Below are positions 1-11,589 of a stretch of 64,000 nt of DNA, piece by piece. Position 1 is the first letter of the stretch, and each line of letters opens with the position of its first letter. The notes beneath the pieces were generated by a model. That model saw only the letters and a list, made by a program, of their open reading frames with translations. It made no database searches and was not told where the DNA came from. The DNA comes from Mercenaria mercenaria. Taxonomy: Eukaryota > Mollusca > Bivalvia > Venerida > Veneridae. A program made the position numbers and the translations under genes. The stretch spans positions 64,693,501-64,757,500 of the forward strand of contig NC_069375.1 of the NCBI RefSeq assembly GCF_021730395.1. Direction: 5' to 3'.

Positions 1-9
1 GTGGAGGAG

Positions 10-42
10 GTTATCGGGTGAGCCGAAGGCGAACCTGATAAC
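10..42. repeat. Imperfect hairpin, probable MITE end
   Basis: Two 15-nt arms, GTTATCGGGTGAGCC and GGCGAACCTGATAAC, are separated by 3 nt and pair with three mismatches. It is probably the tip of a palindromic repeat that continues off the window. Confidence 0.4.
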
Positions 43-174
43 GCCCGGAGCCTAGCCAGATAAACTTTCTCCATCTTAGGCACTAACCTATTATTCTATT
101 TATCTTGTCATTACTTCATTTTCCGATATTTGGCAATTTATTTTACAAAAATAAGTGTGCGACAACCGCTTTAA

Positions 175-216
175 TGACGTCATATTCGTAATGACGTCAC
201 TTATATAATGACGTAA
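175..216. promoter_or_regulatory. Cluster of three CRE-like octamers
   Basis: TGACGTCA occurs at 175-182 and 192-199, and TGACGTAA at 209-216. Perfect CREs bind CREB/ATF factors in animals. No gene start is visible beside them; they could serve a gene to the left of the window or belong to a repeat. Confidence 0.35.
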
Positions 217-2699
217 TTACTGACAAACTCGCAATAACTTCTTCGTTTTTTAATAAAAATTCATTATTTGACCACTCATTTTCTTAGTTCGGACATTTCC
301 AACACAATGGTGATGGTTTCAATGCAAAATTTCTTATGACAACAATATCGATCATAAGGTCACATGATCAACTGACTGTATATCACTGGTCACGTGTCAA
401 CTGACGGTATATCAAGAAAGATATACGGCACCCTGATATCGGGTCGAAAATACTGCAAGTGACAGGATAAGGTAAGTTAAACAGTCTTTACAACTAAGAG
501 ATCAGATTGGGCAATGCATGCTTCCATGTATCAGTATGCAATGTGTTGATTTTGAAAGGGCTAAAATGACCTTTCACTCTAATCTGCACGTTTGCTTTTC
601 AGTGGTCCCGCAAAATACATACGTTATATCTTCTATATATAAAGGTTTGAGCACCTACGTAGTACTCACCACAGTACTAAATTTATTTCAGGTCTGAACT
701 ATGTAATTCTATGGAGTCCTGTTGTGACAGGAAAGGCCGTACCGGCGACAGTAACCATCAAAACAAATCAACACCCTTTACAATATTTACAAATTTATTT
801 ACATAAGATGATTATTAACAATGAATAGATATGAAAAGAAAAAAAAAACTGATTATAAGAAAGAAAAAAAGAAAGTTCAGTATCTCTAGATACAAAAGTT
901 CTTATAGTCCATTCTAATCTGACGTGACACAGGTCTTTAATGTAATTGTGAACTTTAAGTAGCACAAACAAAACATAGCTTTTAAATTCAGAATACAGTC
1001 CCTTTAAACCGTGAATACGTTGATTCCGTGTTGGCTCCCTATGGTGGTAGGTGATTGCATCCCTGAGCTGACTTCAGAGGATAACAAAAATCATCGTCTT
1101 TGCGGTTTACGGCACAACCATGGGACGAAAGCTCTGCGCTGGGAATATCACATCCAGGCGAGTGAAGACAAGTGAACCTCGGGCATTGTACTTCCGGGTT
1201 ATGACATCACCAGGAAAAATCGTCTGGCGGAAGAAGCTAAAATATATAACATATGGTAAGCACCATAGCAAAACAAAAAGTCAGGGCATAAAACTGCTCC
1301 TTTGGGTACACCATACCTCCGTAGGCTCCCATAAATTATACGTGCTACTTATACAAAACATATGTGCTACTAAGTTCAAACGTCACATGATTAAAATACG
1401 TCACTTATTACTTCCATTATTACAAAGATTACTTACTTAAAAGACTAAAGTTAAAGTATGAAAAAGATATGAAAAGTATATGATGAAACATTATAGATAC
1501 GGACATGATAAACTGCAGCTATTATTTACAACTACAAATTAACAAAATTCAATATAAATCAAACGTTATATGATAGTTGGCATCCATATAATATCAAATG
1601 CCATACACTAAAACGGACATTGTATGTGTATGCAATAGACTGGCACACAATTTCATATTACAATAATATATTACAAACATGGCACTAGACTTGCCATATA
1701 GATTTATACATAACCATACAATGCAGTAATGGCGTTCCATAATTAACAAAAATGTTTGACATAAGTTTTTGAAACAAAGTACTTTATAAATATCATGTTA
1801 CAAATTTCAGTATAAATCTAACATCTTATATAAATGAAACATTTAGACTCCTCTTTCTAAATAATTTACAGAAGTCTGAAAAATTTAATAAATTATCCTG
1901 ATATACCGAAACTAGCCAAAATCACATGCCGAAAAGTAAATGTTACAAAATTCTGTAGAATGAACAAAAATTTACCAAATAAAAATCGTAATGCAAAAAT
2001 CATACAAAAATCTAACAAATAAATTTCTTACCTCGATCGAGCATAAATTTCTAGCAAGAAAATAATTCAGACATAGATTCGTCTATAAAGTCGTAAGGTG
2101 GTGTGCGCAAGGCATATCTAGTCCAGTCTATTTAAAGGATAATGTCCCGCCAAATACTAAATTTCATGGGATTCACGGCTAAGCCGTGGACTCCGACTAT
2201 TGTCATTTTCACGGGATTCACGATATAGCCGGGGAATCTAACTACTTTGGCGCGAATTTAAATTGACAATTTGAGGCCCATTATAGTGGTTTTGGGGATA
2301 AAAACATAAATTACTGAAGTTTATAAAATATCAACTTTCTTATTACTGAACAGAATTTAATGAAATTTACATGGAAATTTAAGTTATGAAATACAGAAAA
2401 ACATTAGAGGTATTTCATGCGTGAAATCTGACATTTACCTCAATAACTCAAAAATTTACAAAAAGATGATGCAATACCTGCATTTACAATACATATAAAA
2501 TAAGGCCCGTATGTCAATTTGTGACACCTGTATAGCTCATGAGATATTAAGCTCGCGCTCCGTATTGTCGCGCGTTCTTTCGCATGTCTTGAGTCGACCT
2601 GAATTTCGTTACACAACAGCCCATGGGCCAGATATTGTTGATGGAGGAGGGGGGAGGGGCACCAGTTAAAATCAAAAGCGTCACTGGCGACGTGCGGCA

Positions 2700-3060
2700 G
2701 GTACAGGGTTCATCTATCAGTATTTGTGGGAAAGTTTTTAGGTATGAAATGCTGGCCTGTGGTGCACTTTTGTCTATTTTTTGAGGTACGTACTAGAGGG
2801 GCACTCCCCTTATTTTAGGTGGTTAGGGTCTTTTCCCCTTCACAATACAGGTATGGAATGCTGGACTTTTATTGCATTTTTGTTCAAAATTTCGGTGCAT
2901 GGGAGGGGTTATCCCTGCCATTTTCGAGGGCTCAGGGGCTCTCCCCGGGAAAGTTTGAAAAACAGGTATAAATGGTTGCCTCTGGTGCATTTTTGGTCAT
3001 GGTCAGCTTTTAAAGCCCTGCTCCCTTCCTACCTTTTAACCTTGAATTGTCACTGAAAAA
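2700..3060. repeat. Degenerate tandem repeat of about 100 bp
   Basis: Phrases such as GGTATGAAATGCTGG, 'GGTGCACTTTTG' and a CACTCCCC-type block recur about every 100 bp. A further diverged piece lies at 3765-3880, next to a run of C (about 3811-3827). Confidence 0.45.
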
Positions 3061-3241
3061 GCATGAAAATCCTGAGTATGAACAGTGGCGCCTGTCAAAA
3101 TAGAGTCTACTTTATATAAACTCTATATGAAATACCTGTGGTTATGCTAAAGTGTGGCACGTGGCCGTTAACTGTTTCCTATTGTAATCATGGGTTGCAT
3201 ACACACAAAAGAATTTGAATAGCCGGGGAGCAGGGCTTTAA
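3008..3241. mobile_element. Small MITE with AAAGCCCTGCTCCC ends
   Basis: TTTTAAAGCCCTGCTCCC at 3008 is matched in inverse by GGGAGCAGGGCTTTAA ending at 3241. The interior is short and non-coding. I cannot see a clean target duplication. Confidence 0.5.
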
Positions 3242-4746
3242 GAAATCCACAAGTTTTTTATTTCTTGATATACTTTGAAGTAAAATGGAAGCAAGAAGCC
3301 TTTAACCTATTACAATTAAAATTATATTATTGTATTGTTTATAAAGTCAAGAATACCTACATATGTGATAATAAATTGTCATGCTTTGAAAAATATGATT
3401 TATTTGCCTCTAAAGTAAAAGAAATTGAAACGTTTACTGTTTTTCACTATAATTATGTTCAATATAAGAGACGATGATACTTTTAAACCAAAATTGGAAG
3501 CAAGAAGATGTTCAGTTAGAATAAATATTTTCACATTAAATTGAAGAGAAGAAATTGAAGTTTACTGTCATATCTGGTAAAATATTCACAAACCAAAAGA
3601 CATATTGGAAATTAATCATTAAAAATAAATTTCCTATATAATCTATTGCTCAAAGTAATATCAATAGGGAAACCAATATTGATTTATCGGATAATTTTCA
3701 AGGGGGACAACCTACTATGATAAGCCAGCCAAATATAATAAAAGCTGGGGATACTTAATTTTAAGGTACTGGAGGGGTACTCCCCTCATTTTAAGGGGTC
3801 AAGGGTTCTTCCCCCCCCCCCCCCCCCTCGGAATATAAGTGTAAAATGTTCGCCTCTGGGGCGTTTTGGGTCTACATTTGGAGAAAATATTATTTCCAAA
3901 ATAGTCGGGTGCAACCTAGATGAGTATAAGTCACTACTAAGCCAACAAGGATGGGGTTGGGGTTCGGGATCGGCTCGGGCCGCGATCCGGGCCTGTTACA
4001 CAACAGGATGTTTAACTACGCGACACGAAGACTGTAACTGTGTTTTGTACCAGTTGTAGAAAACCGTGCGAAGATTTTCTATTAATCAGCCATGGATTCT
4101 ATTTCTTTCTTTGGAGGTTTACATTTAAAGTCATAAGCTTCAATGGCGGAGAAAGATCCTATGTGGCCCTCTGTACATTATTTCAGGTAAAGCGGGAATT
4201 TTGATATTATTTTACTTTTAGTCTCTTAAAATTGTTTTGTTTAGTCTCATTCCTCTAATTAACCTACATTTCCGCCTACCCACACATAGCCCCCTCTCTC
4301 TCACCCAACCCCTCCCCCCCCACCCACACACACTCCAGAGATGTAAATATTTATATTTTCTATTAATTGTCTTGGTGCTGTGTGTTTGTGTCTTAGATTT
4401 TTGTGTCATTATTCACCCCATTCCTAAACCATACCCAACCCCCACAAACAAAGGCATACAACATCATTACCAAATCGTATTTAGTTAGAAGAAACATCAG
4501 AATATTTCTGTCCTAAAACACTGGCCCTATTACAAAATAATAAATATTTTTCTTGCGTGACTGTTCAAGCAAGGTGTGGAACTCAGGTGAGCGATCTAGG
4601 GCCAACAAGGCCCGCTTGTTGCTATACGTAACAGCACTTATCATTAAGATAATTATTTGTATTACATAACCTGTTAATTTTTCTTCCCTCAAAAAATTAA
4701 ATATACACTTGTAAGGTATTGATATTCATAGTGTCAAATAGGAAGT

Positions 4747-4932
4747 GCGACATTTAGCGTTGGTGTTGCGACATATAACGGTGGGCAAATTTTTGCGACA
4801 TTTGACGTTAAAGCTGCGACATTTAGCGGCAGACGATTTTGCGACATTTAACGGTGGTTGCGACATTTAACGTCAACCTTGCGACATATAACGGTGGTTG
4901 CGACATTTAGCGGCGTTGCGACATTTAACGTT
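4747..4932 (+). repeat. Motif cluster of GCGACATTTAACGGTG-type repeats
   Basis: About nine copies of GCGACAT(T/A)TA(A/G)CG, most followed by GTGG or GTTG, with spacers from 0 to about 16 nt. The spacing is irregular, unlike a simple tandem minisatellite. Confidence 0.6.
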
Positions 4933-5414
4933 GCCACACTGTGTGTAATATGAAATAAGGCAATGCCTCAATCGGGAATCGTTGTAGTCCATCAGCTTGC
5001 CCAGAAATATGCATTTGTATCAATTTAAAGGTAAATTTTGGAATAAAAAACAAAACTGCCCATATTTGTACTGATGTGCAAGACGTTGCGGTTCAGACAA
5101 TTATGTGGACATTTATTACGCATAAGAAAAAAACTTATTCTTCCAAAAATTCCGAAGTCAGACGCTCTGTGCATGTGCCGGAGACCACATCTTTTCATTT
5201 GATAGTATATCTCATTCGGTATATATCGCATGTTACCGTAGAGGGATCGATCCTCTAGTAATAGTCAAGCTTATGGTTTAATGGCACTGGTATCAAATTT
5301 CACTTTCGCTATAACCCCTCCTCCACCCCTCATTCATAACTATATTATGAAACACTTTCGAATAATTCAATTGCACAGGCCGTTCTATCCATAGATACTC
5401 CGACATATAGATAA

Positions 5415-5517
5415 CATGTTATCTGTGTACAGTCATAAACGTCCGGGTTTCAGTTTTAAACGTTTTGTTTGTTTTCGAATTGGAATTAAAAGTTATTTTG
5501 CAGATCTTTTTCATCAG
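5415..5517 (+). other. Possible 5' untranslated exon of the nucleoside hydrolase gene
   Basis: A good donor (TCAG then GTAAGA) lies at 5517/5518. The first coding exon begins after a CAG acceptor at 6421-6423, one base before the ATG, which implies a spliced leader exon upstream. The left boundary is a guess. The intervening intron would hold the SINE at 5975-6195. Confidence 0.35.
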
Positions 5518-5974
5518 GTAAGAGCTTTCATTTTTGCTGTTTAAATTTAAAGAATTGTTTCCAAAGTATTTGTAAACAGAAAAACAGTATTTCATTTAGT
5601 ATTTACATGTAAACCATGTATACTATATCTACATGTATGTAGTACATGTACAAATACAGCACTTTGCTGCATTCACTGGTGTATTTAAAACAACTGTTAT
5701 AAATATTAAACGATATGGAACGCCAACCGACACTATTTTTTTGTTGGGACGGACCTTTATAACGCACACATTATAGTAAAGTGTGCTATACTAAATTAAT
5801 GTGTACATAAGGTTTAGGATTGATTTAAGATGTATGTACACGATATTACAAAAATGTGATAAGTACAAACGTACCTGTTTGCGTAACATGTAGATAAATA
5901 AGTTTTATAATGAAAACACAAACAGATCTAATAATAGATGTTCTTGACCAGAAAGGACAGTGCCAAGCTATAAA

Positions 5975-6195
5975 CATCTATATTTAGCCTTTTCGGAAGG
6001 TGTCCATACGATCATGTATTATTTTCTTGATTTCACTTTGTTGCAGAAGGTCGGTGGTTTTACCCAGGTGCCCGCTCGAGATGAAATAATGCACGGAGGA
6101 GCACCTGGGGTCTTCCTCCACCATTAAAGCTGGAAAATCGCCATATGACCTAAATTTGTGCCGGTGCGACGTTAAACCCAACCAAAAAAAAAATG
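5975..6195 (+). repeat. SINE with GACGTTAAACCCAA tail
   Basis: Related to the copies at 31526-31745 and 41706-41925 but in the opposite orientation. It shares a block read as 'ACCTGGGGTCTTCCTCC' and ends in GTGCGACGTTAAACCCAA plus an A-tract at about 6185-6193. The A-tail marks it as a retroposed, Pol III-type element. It lies in the presumed 5' intron of the nucleoside hydrolase gene. Confidence 0.65.
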
Positions 6196-6424
6196 ACAGT
6201 ACCTACAATTTTACTGATATAAAGTCACTAGTGTAAAGTGTTTTCTTGTCGACTTTCAAATCTTTCCTCTCTATCATATATCATATCATAAAAGACAAAT
6301 TCCCAGAGCTTAGTGACATTAAAGCGTGCCAATGAATAAGGTCAGACCACGGCGCACATACGACACTGATTTAATTAGATGAAATGGTTGCGTTAGCCGT
6401 TTATCGGTTAATTGCTATTTCAGA

Positions 6425-6613
6425 ATGTCAGTAAAGAGGAAAAAGCTTCTGATTGATACAGATGCAGGAGTTGATGACGCTCAGGCGATCCTGATTGCTC
6501 TTCAAGACCCGGATGTTGACGTCATCGGTATCACGTGTGTTATGGGAAATGCGGACGCCAAACAAGTTGGTTTGAATGTTCTTCGGATATTAAAGGTCGC
6601 AGATAAGCTTGAT
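6425..6613 (+). CDS. Nucleoside hydrolase exon 1 (coding part)
   Basis: Encodes residues 1-63, starting MSVKRKK and containing the Ca2+-binding signature DTDAGVDD and the second conserved strand [10 protein letters not shown]. It ends in LKVADKLD before the donor GTGAGT, in phase 0. The AG directly before the ATG supports this start. Confidence 0.93.
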
Positions 6614-9600
6614 GTGAGTACTGCTTTTGTATTAGAATTTTTGGTGAAAAAAAGATTGGGTAAAATGTCCTAATCCAAACAAAATGCGAGCCTTGCTTGC
6701 ATCGTCATTTTTAGAAAGCCACCTAGCTGGCTTGCAGAGGGTTGTTAGCGATACCAAGGTGCAAGCTCGTGTCTGGTATTATGCTCCATCCTTTTAACAT
6801 AATCTGAATTGTGTCATTGTTACTTAAAACCCAGCAAATTATTATATAGAGAAGCGAGCTTTACACACTTGTAAATGGCAGTACATAATTTCCAACATAT
6901 TATAATAGGGTTTCATTCTCGACGATTTTTGTTACAGCTGCAAGTCTCGTTTCTACGGCAAGCAATAGTGAACAGTTTCGCTTTTTTATGACAGCTCTAA
7001 AAAGAGATTTTATAAATTAAAAAAAAATAAGCTTAGAGATTAATTAAACTCCAGTTTCCTTAGAAGTTTAGCCTTGCTCATACTTTAAATAGCACCAAGC
7101 TAATGTGATTGTTTTATACTTTTTTTTTAATCAATGTGTTGTCTACTTTACAAAGATCCCAGTTTTTGTTGGTTGTAACGATCCGTTGCTAGGCGACAAG
7201 AAACCAGCGAGTGATTATCACGGATCTGATGGTTTTGGAGACGCACCGGATAAGGAAGCCCCGGATGAGAGTCTCCTTCAGTCGGAACACGCGGTCACGG
7301 CTTTGGTCCGATTGGCAAAGGAACATGAAGGTAAAGCTGTCTACATGTCGAGAAAAATGAAAAAAATGTAGGTTTATTGGAATTACTATATATGGACTCG
7401 GGGATGCATCGTCTGACTCCTTGCCGGAGTTCGAATCCGTATAAAAGCGGATGTTCTTTCTATCTGTCATTTGATTAATGTCAGCAAGTCTTTTGAGGGT
7501 TAAAGACATGGAATCCTAATATGTGCAACATAAGCTTAATTGATAACGTATAATGAAGAGAACAGCATGTCAGACAAACTTAAGATGCATTCCTTTAAGA
7601 GTTATCCTGTCACGATTGTGGTGCATATCATGCTTAAGCGGTTATTGTCGATCAAGCGTTTTTAATTTTCTTTAAAAAAGGAAAGTAGTAAGTGACGAGA
7701 AATATTGATTATTCATATTTAATATATACCGCCTTCCATGGTGGTCATTACAAATAGACTTTTCGTAATTTCAATCAAAACTAGTACTAAAACAAAACAA
7801 TCAGTATTTCTAACATACGGGTATATTCAATAATAGACAAACACTTTATTTTTCCCCCAGCATAATGCATATTTTCTTTTTACTTTCCAGGGGAGATGAC
7901 TCTAGTTTGTATTGGACCACTGACAAATGTTGCCATGGCAATTCGAATGGATGGTACCTTTGGTTCCCGGCTCAAAGGCTGCTATATAATGGGCGGAAAT
8001 CACGAAGGTGGTGAACAGAATTATATTTTAATAAATTATAGTAGCTTGTTACGTTTTTTATTTTTCTAATTATCGGATTAACCCTATATTTTTGTTCTGT
8101 TATTCTGGTCCCACGAGGCAGCGAAAAGACAAAAGTCATTCAGGCATGGAAAAAAAAGGTTCTAAGCGAAAATAGGTCAAGTAAAACATTTTCGTGCGTT
8201 CTGCCTCATTCGAAAAGGCGCAAAACAGAAAGACGTTGTGTGAAACTGTTTGGTCTTTTTGTTCTTTCAAGCGTAACAGAACGGACGTCAGGTGTGGCGT
8301 TTATTTATCCCCCCGCCAAAGGCGGAGGGGATAATAGAAATGCTCTCCGTACGTGCGTGCATGCGTGCGTGCGTCCGTCCGCAACGATCTTTGTCCGGAG
8401 CATAACTCCAAAAGTACTGGAGGGATTTTCTTCAAACTTCATACACTGATAGAACACATTGGGAGGAAGTGCAGTGTGCAAGAACAATAACTCTACCTTG
8501 CCTATTTTTTGAGTTATTTCCCTTTATCTTATTTTCTTAAAAAATTTTGTCCGGAGCATAACTCCAAAAGTACTGGAGGGATTTTCTTCAAACTTCATAC
8601 ACTGATAGAACACATTGGGAGGAAGTGCATTGTGCAAGAACAATAACTCTACCTTGCCTATTTTTTGAGTCATTCCCCTTTATTAAATTTTCTTTAAAAA
8701 ATTTGTCCGGAGCATATCTTTTTCATGCATGGAGGGATTTTGATATATCTTGGCACAAATGTTCAGCACCACGAGGCGGAGTGTCATGCGCAAGAACCAG
8801 ATCCCTTGGTCTAAGGTCAAGGTCACACTTAGAGGTCAAAGGATACAAGAATGAAAACCTTGTCCAGAACATTTCTTCTTCAGGCATAGAGGAATTGTGA
8901 TATAACTTGGCACAAATGTTCACCACCACGAGACAGAGTGTCATGCACAAGATCCAGGTCCCTAGTTCTAAGGTCAAGGTCACACTTAGAGGCCAAAGGT
9001 CAGATACAAGAATGACTTTGTCAGAAGCATTTCTTCTTCATGCATGGAAGGATTTTGATGTAACTTGGCACAATTATACACCATCATGAGATGAAGTGTC
9101 ATGCGCAGTTCCCTTCTTTAGAATTACTTCCCTTTGTTGTTACTTTAAATAGCTTTTATTGTAACTTTTTCATTACTAGTCGTAGCGAAAAATCGAGACC
9201 TTTTTTCTGTAGTACAACATGCATGCTGCATCCAATTTTGAGGTGTATTTTGACCAATCTCTACCTGGTAAAGATTTTTGTGTGGACTTACAATTTTTTT
9301 TTTTTTTTTTTTTTTTTAAGATTAACTTCCCTTACTTGTTACTATAAATAACTTATATTGTAACATTTTTATAATTGACCGTAGGGAAAAAACAAGACCA
9401 CTTTTCTGTGGTACAACATGGATATTGATTTCCAATTTTAGGTGTATTTTAAGATATCTCTACCTGGTAAGGAGTTTTTTTGTGGACTTAGAAAAACAAA
9501 AGACTTACAATGATTACTAAACAACCACAAAATTAAAATTCCATTTGCAAATACAGCTGCTAGAGTAAAGAAATTTGCTGTGACGGGCGTATATTGTGAC

Positions 9601-11488
9601 ATTCTGGCACTCGTGTTCCCTGTTAGCTTTCCATTCCTTCTTTTTACAGTAGCCATATAGAAAAACATCATAGCTATACTGTTCATGAAAATTAATAAAA
9701 TTTAGCAGTAAACCACCTCACCACTGACTTATTCTTTCTTCCACATCTTTAAAACCCCTGAGGCGGACCACAACTAAATGGTTCTTCAAAGCTTTCCCCA
9801 AAATTAATACTTTCAGACACTATCTTGCCAGGAACTTTAGACTTCAATTATAATATGCCCGGCGGGTTGATTGGCCATGTCGAACATGGCTCTTGTTTCT
9901 TTTGCAGGCGCCGGAATAACAGAACGCAGTTGTCCAACACAGAAAGATGTAAACTTCCGTCAACAACTGTCTAAAATATGCTAGTCTAAATTGGTTCAGT
10001 TTATATTCAGGTTAAATCTTTATAATGTGTTCTGCAATTTTCAGGAAAAGGCAACATGACGACCTCAGCAGAATTCAATTTTTACAGTGACCCAGAAGCC
10101 GCTTACGTCGTTCTTAACCAGCTTAAATCTCCAATCACCATAGTAACCTGGGAGACATGTGACAGACATTCGTTGCCTTGGGTAATTATTATAATATGCA
10201 ATTTTTTTATTCGTTATTTTTTTTCTTTTCTTAACTGATATTTTTTATATGCTAGTGGGGGCTTATTTTGAAAAGTCGTCAAATTATTCTTCTTGCATTG
10301 ACCTTCGATCTGACTTTATGAATTTGATCTTGAATTGATATAGCTAAAGTGATGCGTTTTTGAAACTTTCGGAAAACCCTTAACAAATACAAGGGTTTAA
10401 GGTTAAATACAATATTTTATCCAATGGCTATACTGCATGTCACAGTGAGATGATCTGAAGTCCTGCGGGGTCAAGGTCGTTCTTAGACGTAAATTATCAG
10501 ATCTATAAGCAATTTGTTTAGGTAGATATAGCCTTTATGTGAGTCACTACATACACTTTTATGTTAATAAGTATACTATTCAATGAGATGTTTGTCCTTA
10601 AAACTCATCTCTGCAATAATTTTTGAAACAATGGGCACAAAGTTTGAATAAAACCCTCGACTCTGGAACTTACATCTCTTCCAGGACTGGTTCCAAACCT
10701 TTCATCATTCTCAAACAGTATTTGGGTTGTTCCTGTCAAATATTGAGAAAAGCGTCATTTCAAATTTCTATCAGCCCTTTTTTGACCAAGGCATTTGCAA
10801 AAATTACGAAGTCGTTGACCAGTATGCTGTTGCTTCGGCCATATTTGATGATGTCATCATAGAGGGAGACGCTGTGTATGCGTCTGTAGAACTCAGATCA
10901 CCGTTGACTCGTGGGCAGATGGTCGTTGATTGGTCGAATGTAACCGGAAACGAACACAACGTGCGCATTGTCAAAAAAATTAACACTGAGGTGATTGAAG
11001 AAAAGTTGCAAAAAGTTGTTTCTTAGCCTAGTATCTCAGTGAACAATAGATACTTTGGAATTTACTTTACATATGAATGACAGTGTGATTTACATAAGTC
11101 TCTTTCATTTTGTATCTATAGAAGCGTACAAAAATTTAGTTTTCACTTTATTTCGCAGGAGTTTTATCACAAGTTACGCACCAACAACAATCGAATTACG
11201 AATTTTCTTCGAAAAGTGGAACAACTTTCAGTGAACTATTCTATTGAAAACAAGTGGGGCTCTTTCATACCGTGTGATGAGGTACTTGTTGCATGCTGTC
11301 TTAATCATGACGTCATTAAAACATGTCATGACGTGTACGCAACTGTTGAAATCAAAGGTCAATATACCTGGGGCCAAATGGTTGTTGACTGGAAGTCGGT
11401 GCTTAAGAAGGAGAACAATGTGAAAATTGTCACTGATATAGAACAGTCAGTTTATGAAAATGTTTTGATGAAACTTGTACAAGGTTAG
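6425..11488 (+). CDS. Inosine-uridine-type nucleoside hydrolase with two alternative last exons
   Basis: Family role (known): hydrolyses the N-glycosidic bond of ribonucleosides to release base and ribose in purine/pyrimidine salvage, using a Ca2+ held by an aspartate cluster. Coding exons are 6425-6613, 7156-7330, 7891-8007, 10045-10181 and then either 10685-11026 or about 11159-11488. All junctions have GT/AG ends and consistent phases. The conceptual product is 319 aa (first terminal exon) or 315 aa (second), normal for the family. Visible motifs: DTDAGVDD at residues 11-18 (Ca2+ cluster), GPLTNVA at 130-136, GN-T--AEFN at 163-172, and a C-terminal Asp followed by an Ala-rich helix. No signal peptide is evident, so it is probably cytosolic. 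An upstream untranslated exon is likely because AG precedes the ATG. The gene converges on the CNBD2-like gene. Confidence 0.92.
7156..7330 (+). CDS. Nucleoside hydrolase exon 2
   Basis: Encodes residues 64-121 plus one base, beginning [11 protein letters not shown], the family's 'IPV..G...PL' strand. It continues through the HGSDGFGD loop, which matches the conserved HG-DG-G segment near the active site. The acceptor follows a long pyrimidine tract; the donor is GTAAAG and the exon ends in phase 1. Confidence 0.92.
7891..8007 (+). CDS. Nucleoside hydrolase exon 3
   Basis: Encodes residues 122-160: [18 protein letters not shown] followed by [17 protein letters not shown] is diagnostic of the family; its Thr contributes a Ca2+ ligand. 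The acceptor is TTTCCAG; the donor is GTGGTG, a weak match. Phase 1 at both ends. Confidence 0.92.
8311..9115 (+). repeat. Tandem repeat of about 157 bp in nucleoside hydrolase intron 3
   Basis: It opens with CCCCGCCAAAGGCGGAGGGG. Units beginning TTGTCCGGAGCATAACTCC start near 8391 and 8548 and are nearly identical over about 150 bp. Three increasingly diverged units follow near 8703, 8860 and 9020. The family resembles the repeat at 13735-14490 in overall design. Confidence 0.65.
9118..9491 (+). repeat. Direct duplication of about 185 bp with poly(T)
   Basis: Two diverged copies (about 9118-9291 and 9319-9491) both run from ACTTCCCTT through GGTACAACATG-type text to CTCTACCTGGTAA. They are separated by a run of about 26 T. 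Confidence 0.55.
10045..10181 (+). CDS. Nucleoside hydrolase exon 4
   Basis: Encodes residues 161-206, [20 protein letters not shown] to [12 protein letters not shown]. The GN-T--AEFN---DPEAA block is a family signature that binds nucleoside and ribose. The exon ends in phase 0 before GTAATT and so can join either terminal exon. The intron before it (8008-10044) is filled with repeats. Confidence 0.93.
10685..11026 (+). CDS. Nucleoside hydrolase alternative terminal exon A
   Basis: After the acceptor TCTTCCAG, 113 codons run to TAG (DWFQTFHH to LQKVVS). It aligns along its length with the exon starting near 11159: both share a helix, an Asp-containing motif, a VYA-VE strand and GQMVVDW. Its [10 protein letters not shown] motif has Val before the conserved Asp (Val250-Asp251 in the joined protein). 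No AATAAA is obvious just after its stop, so 3'-end formation is unclear. Confidence 0.85.
   Translation, partial: DWFQTFHHSQTVFGLFLSNIEKSVISNFYQPFFDQGICKNYEVVDQYAVASAIFDDVIIEGDAVYASVELRSPLTRGQMVVDWSNVTGNEHNVRIVKKINTEVIEEKLQKVVS
11159..11488 (+). CDS. Nucleoside hydrolase alternative terminal exon B
   Basis: After the acceptor TTTCGCAG, about 109 codons run to TAG (EFYHKLR to LMKLVQG). It is homologous to exon A but clearly diverged. It has Cys before the conserved Asp in [10 protein letters not shown] (about Cys245-Asp246), and GQMVVDW is retained. Because exon A ends in a stop, A and B cannot both contribute to one protein. Confidence 0.87.
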   Translation, partial: EFYHKLRTNNNRITNFLRKVEQLSVNYSIENKWGSFIPCDEVLVACCLNHDVIKTCHDVYATVEIKGQYTWGQMVVDWKSVLKKENNVKIVTDIEQSVYENVLMKLVQG

Positions 11489-11589
11489 AGATATATAGCG
11501 GAACAAATTTAGGACCCTCAATACATTCACCATTTTATGGAATACGGCTTGGAATATGCCAGTTACCACTTGTTTATTTTATTTATTTA

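Larger units (their letters stand above)
1..5400. other. Gene-poor flank with repeats; no recognised coding region
   Basis: Short open frames (the longest is 106 codons, at 1120-1440) show no family resemblance, no splice support and no codon-like composition. The segment holds an imperfect hairpin at its left end, three CRE-like octamers, a degenerate G/C-rich tandem region (2640-3060 and again 3760-3900), a small MITE and a 16-bp motif cluster, listed separately. Confidence 0.6.

Noticed and set aside
1120-1440. 106-codon open frame
   Set aside because: No recognisable family, no splice or conservation evidence; consistent with chance.
717-2618. Possible solo LTR, with TGTTGTGAC at the left and GTTACACAACA at the right
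   Set aside because: The ends are inverse-like, but no target duplication is visible, no second copy can be aligned in the window, and the interior gives no support.
9909-9950. Extra exon of the nucleoside hydrolase after a TTTTGCAG site
   Set aside because: It would end in phase 0, whereas exon 4 needs phase 1. The family alignment is complete without it.
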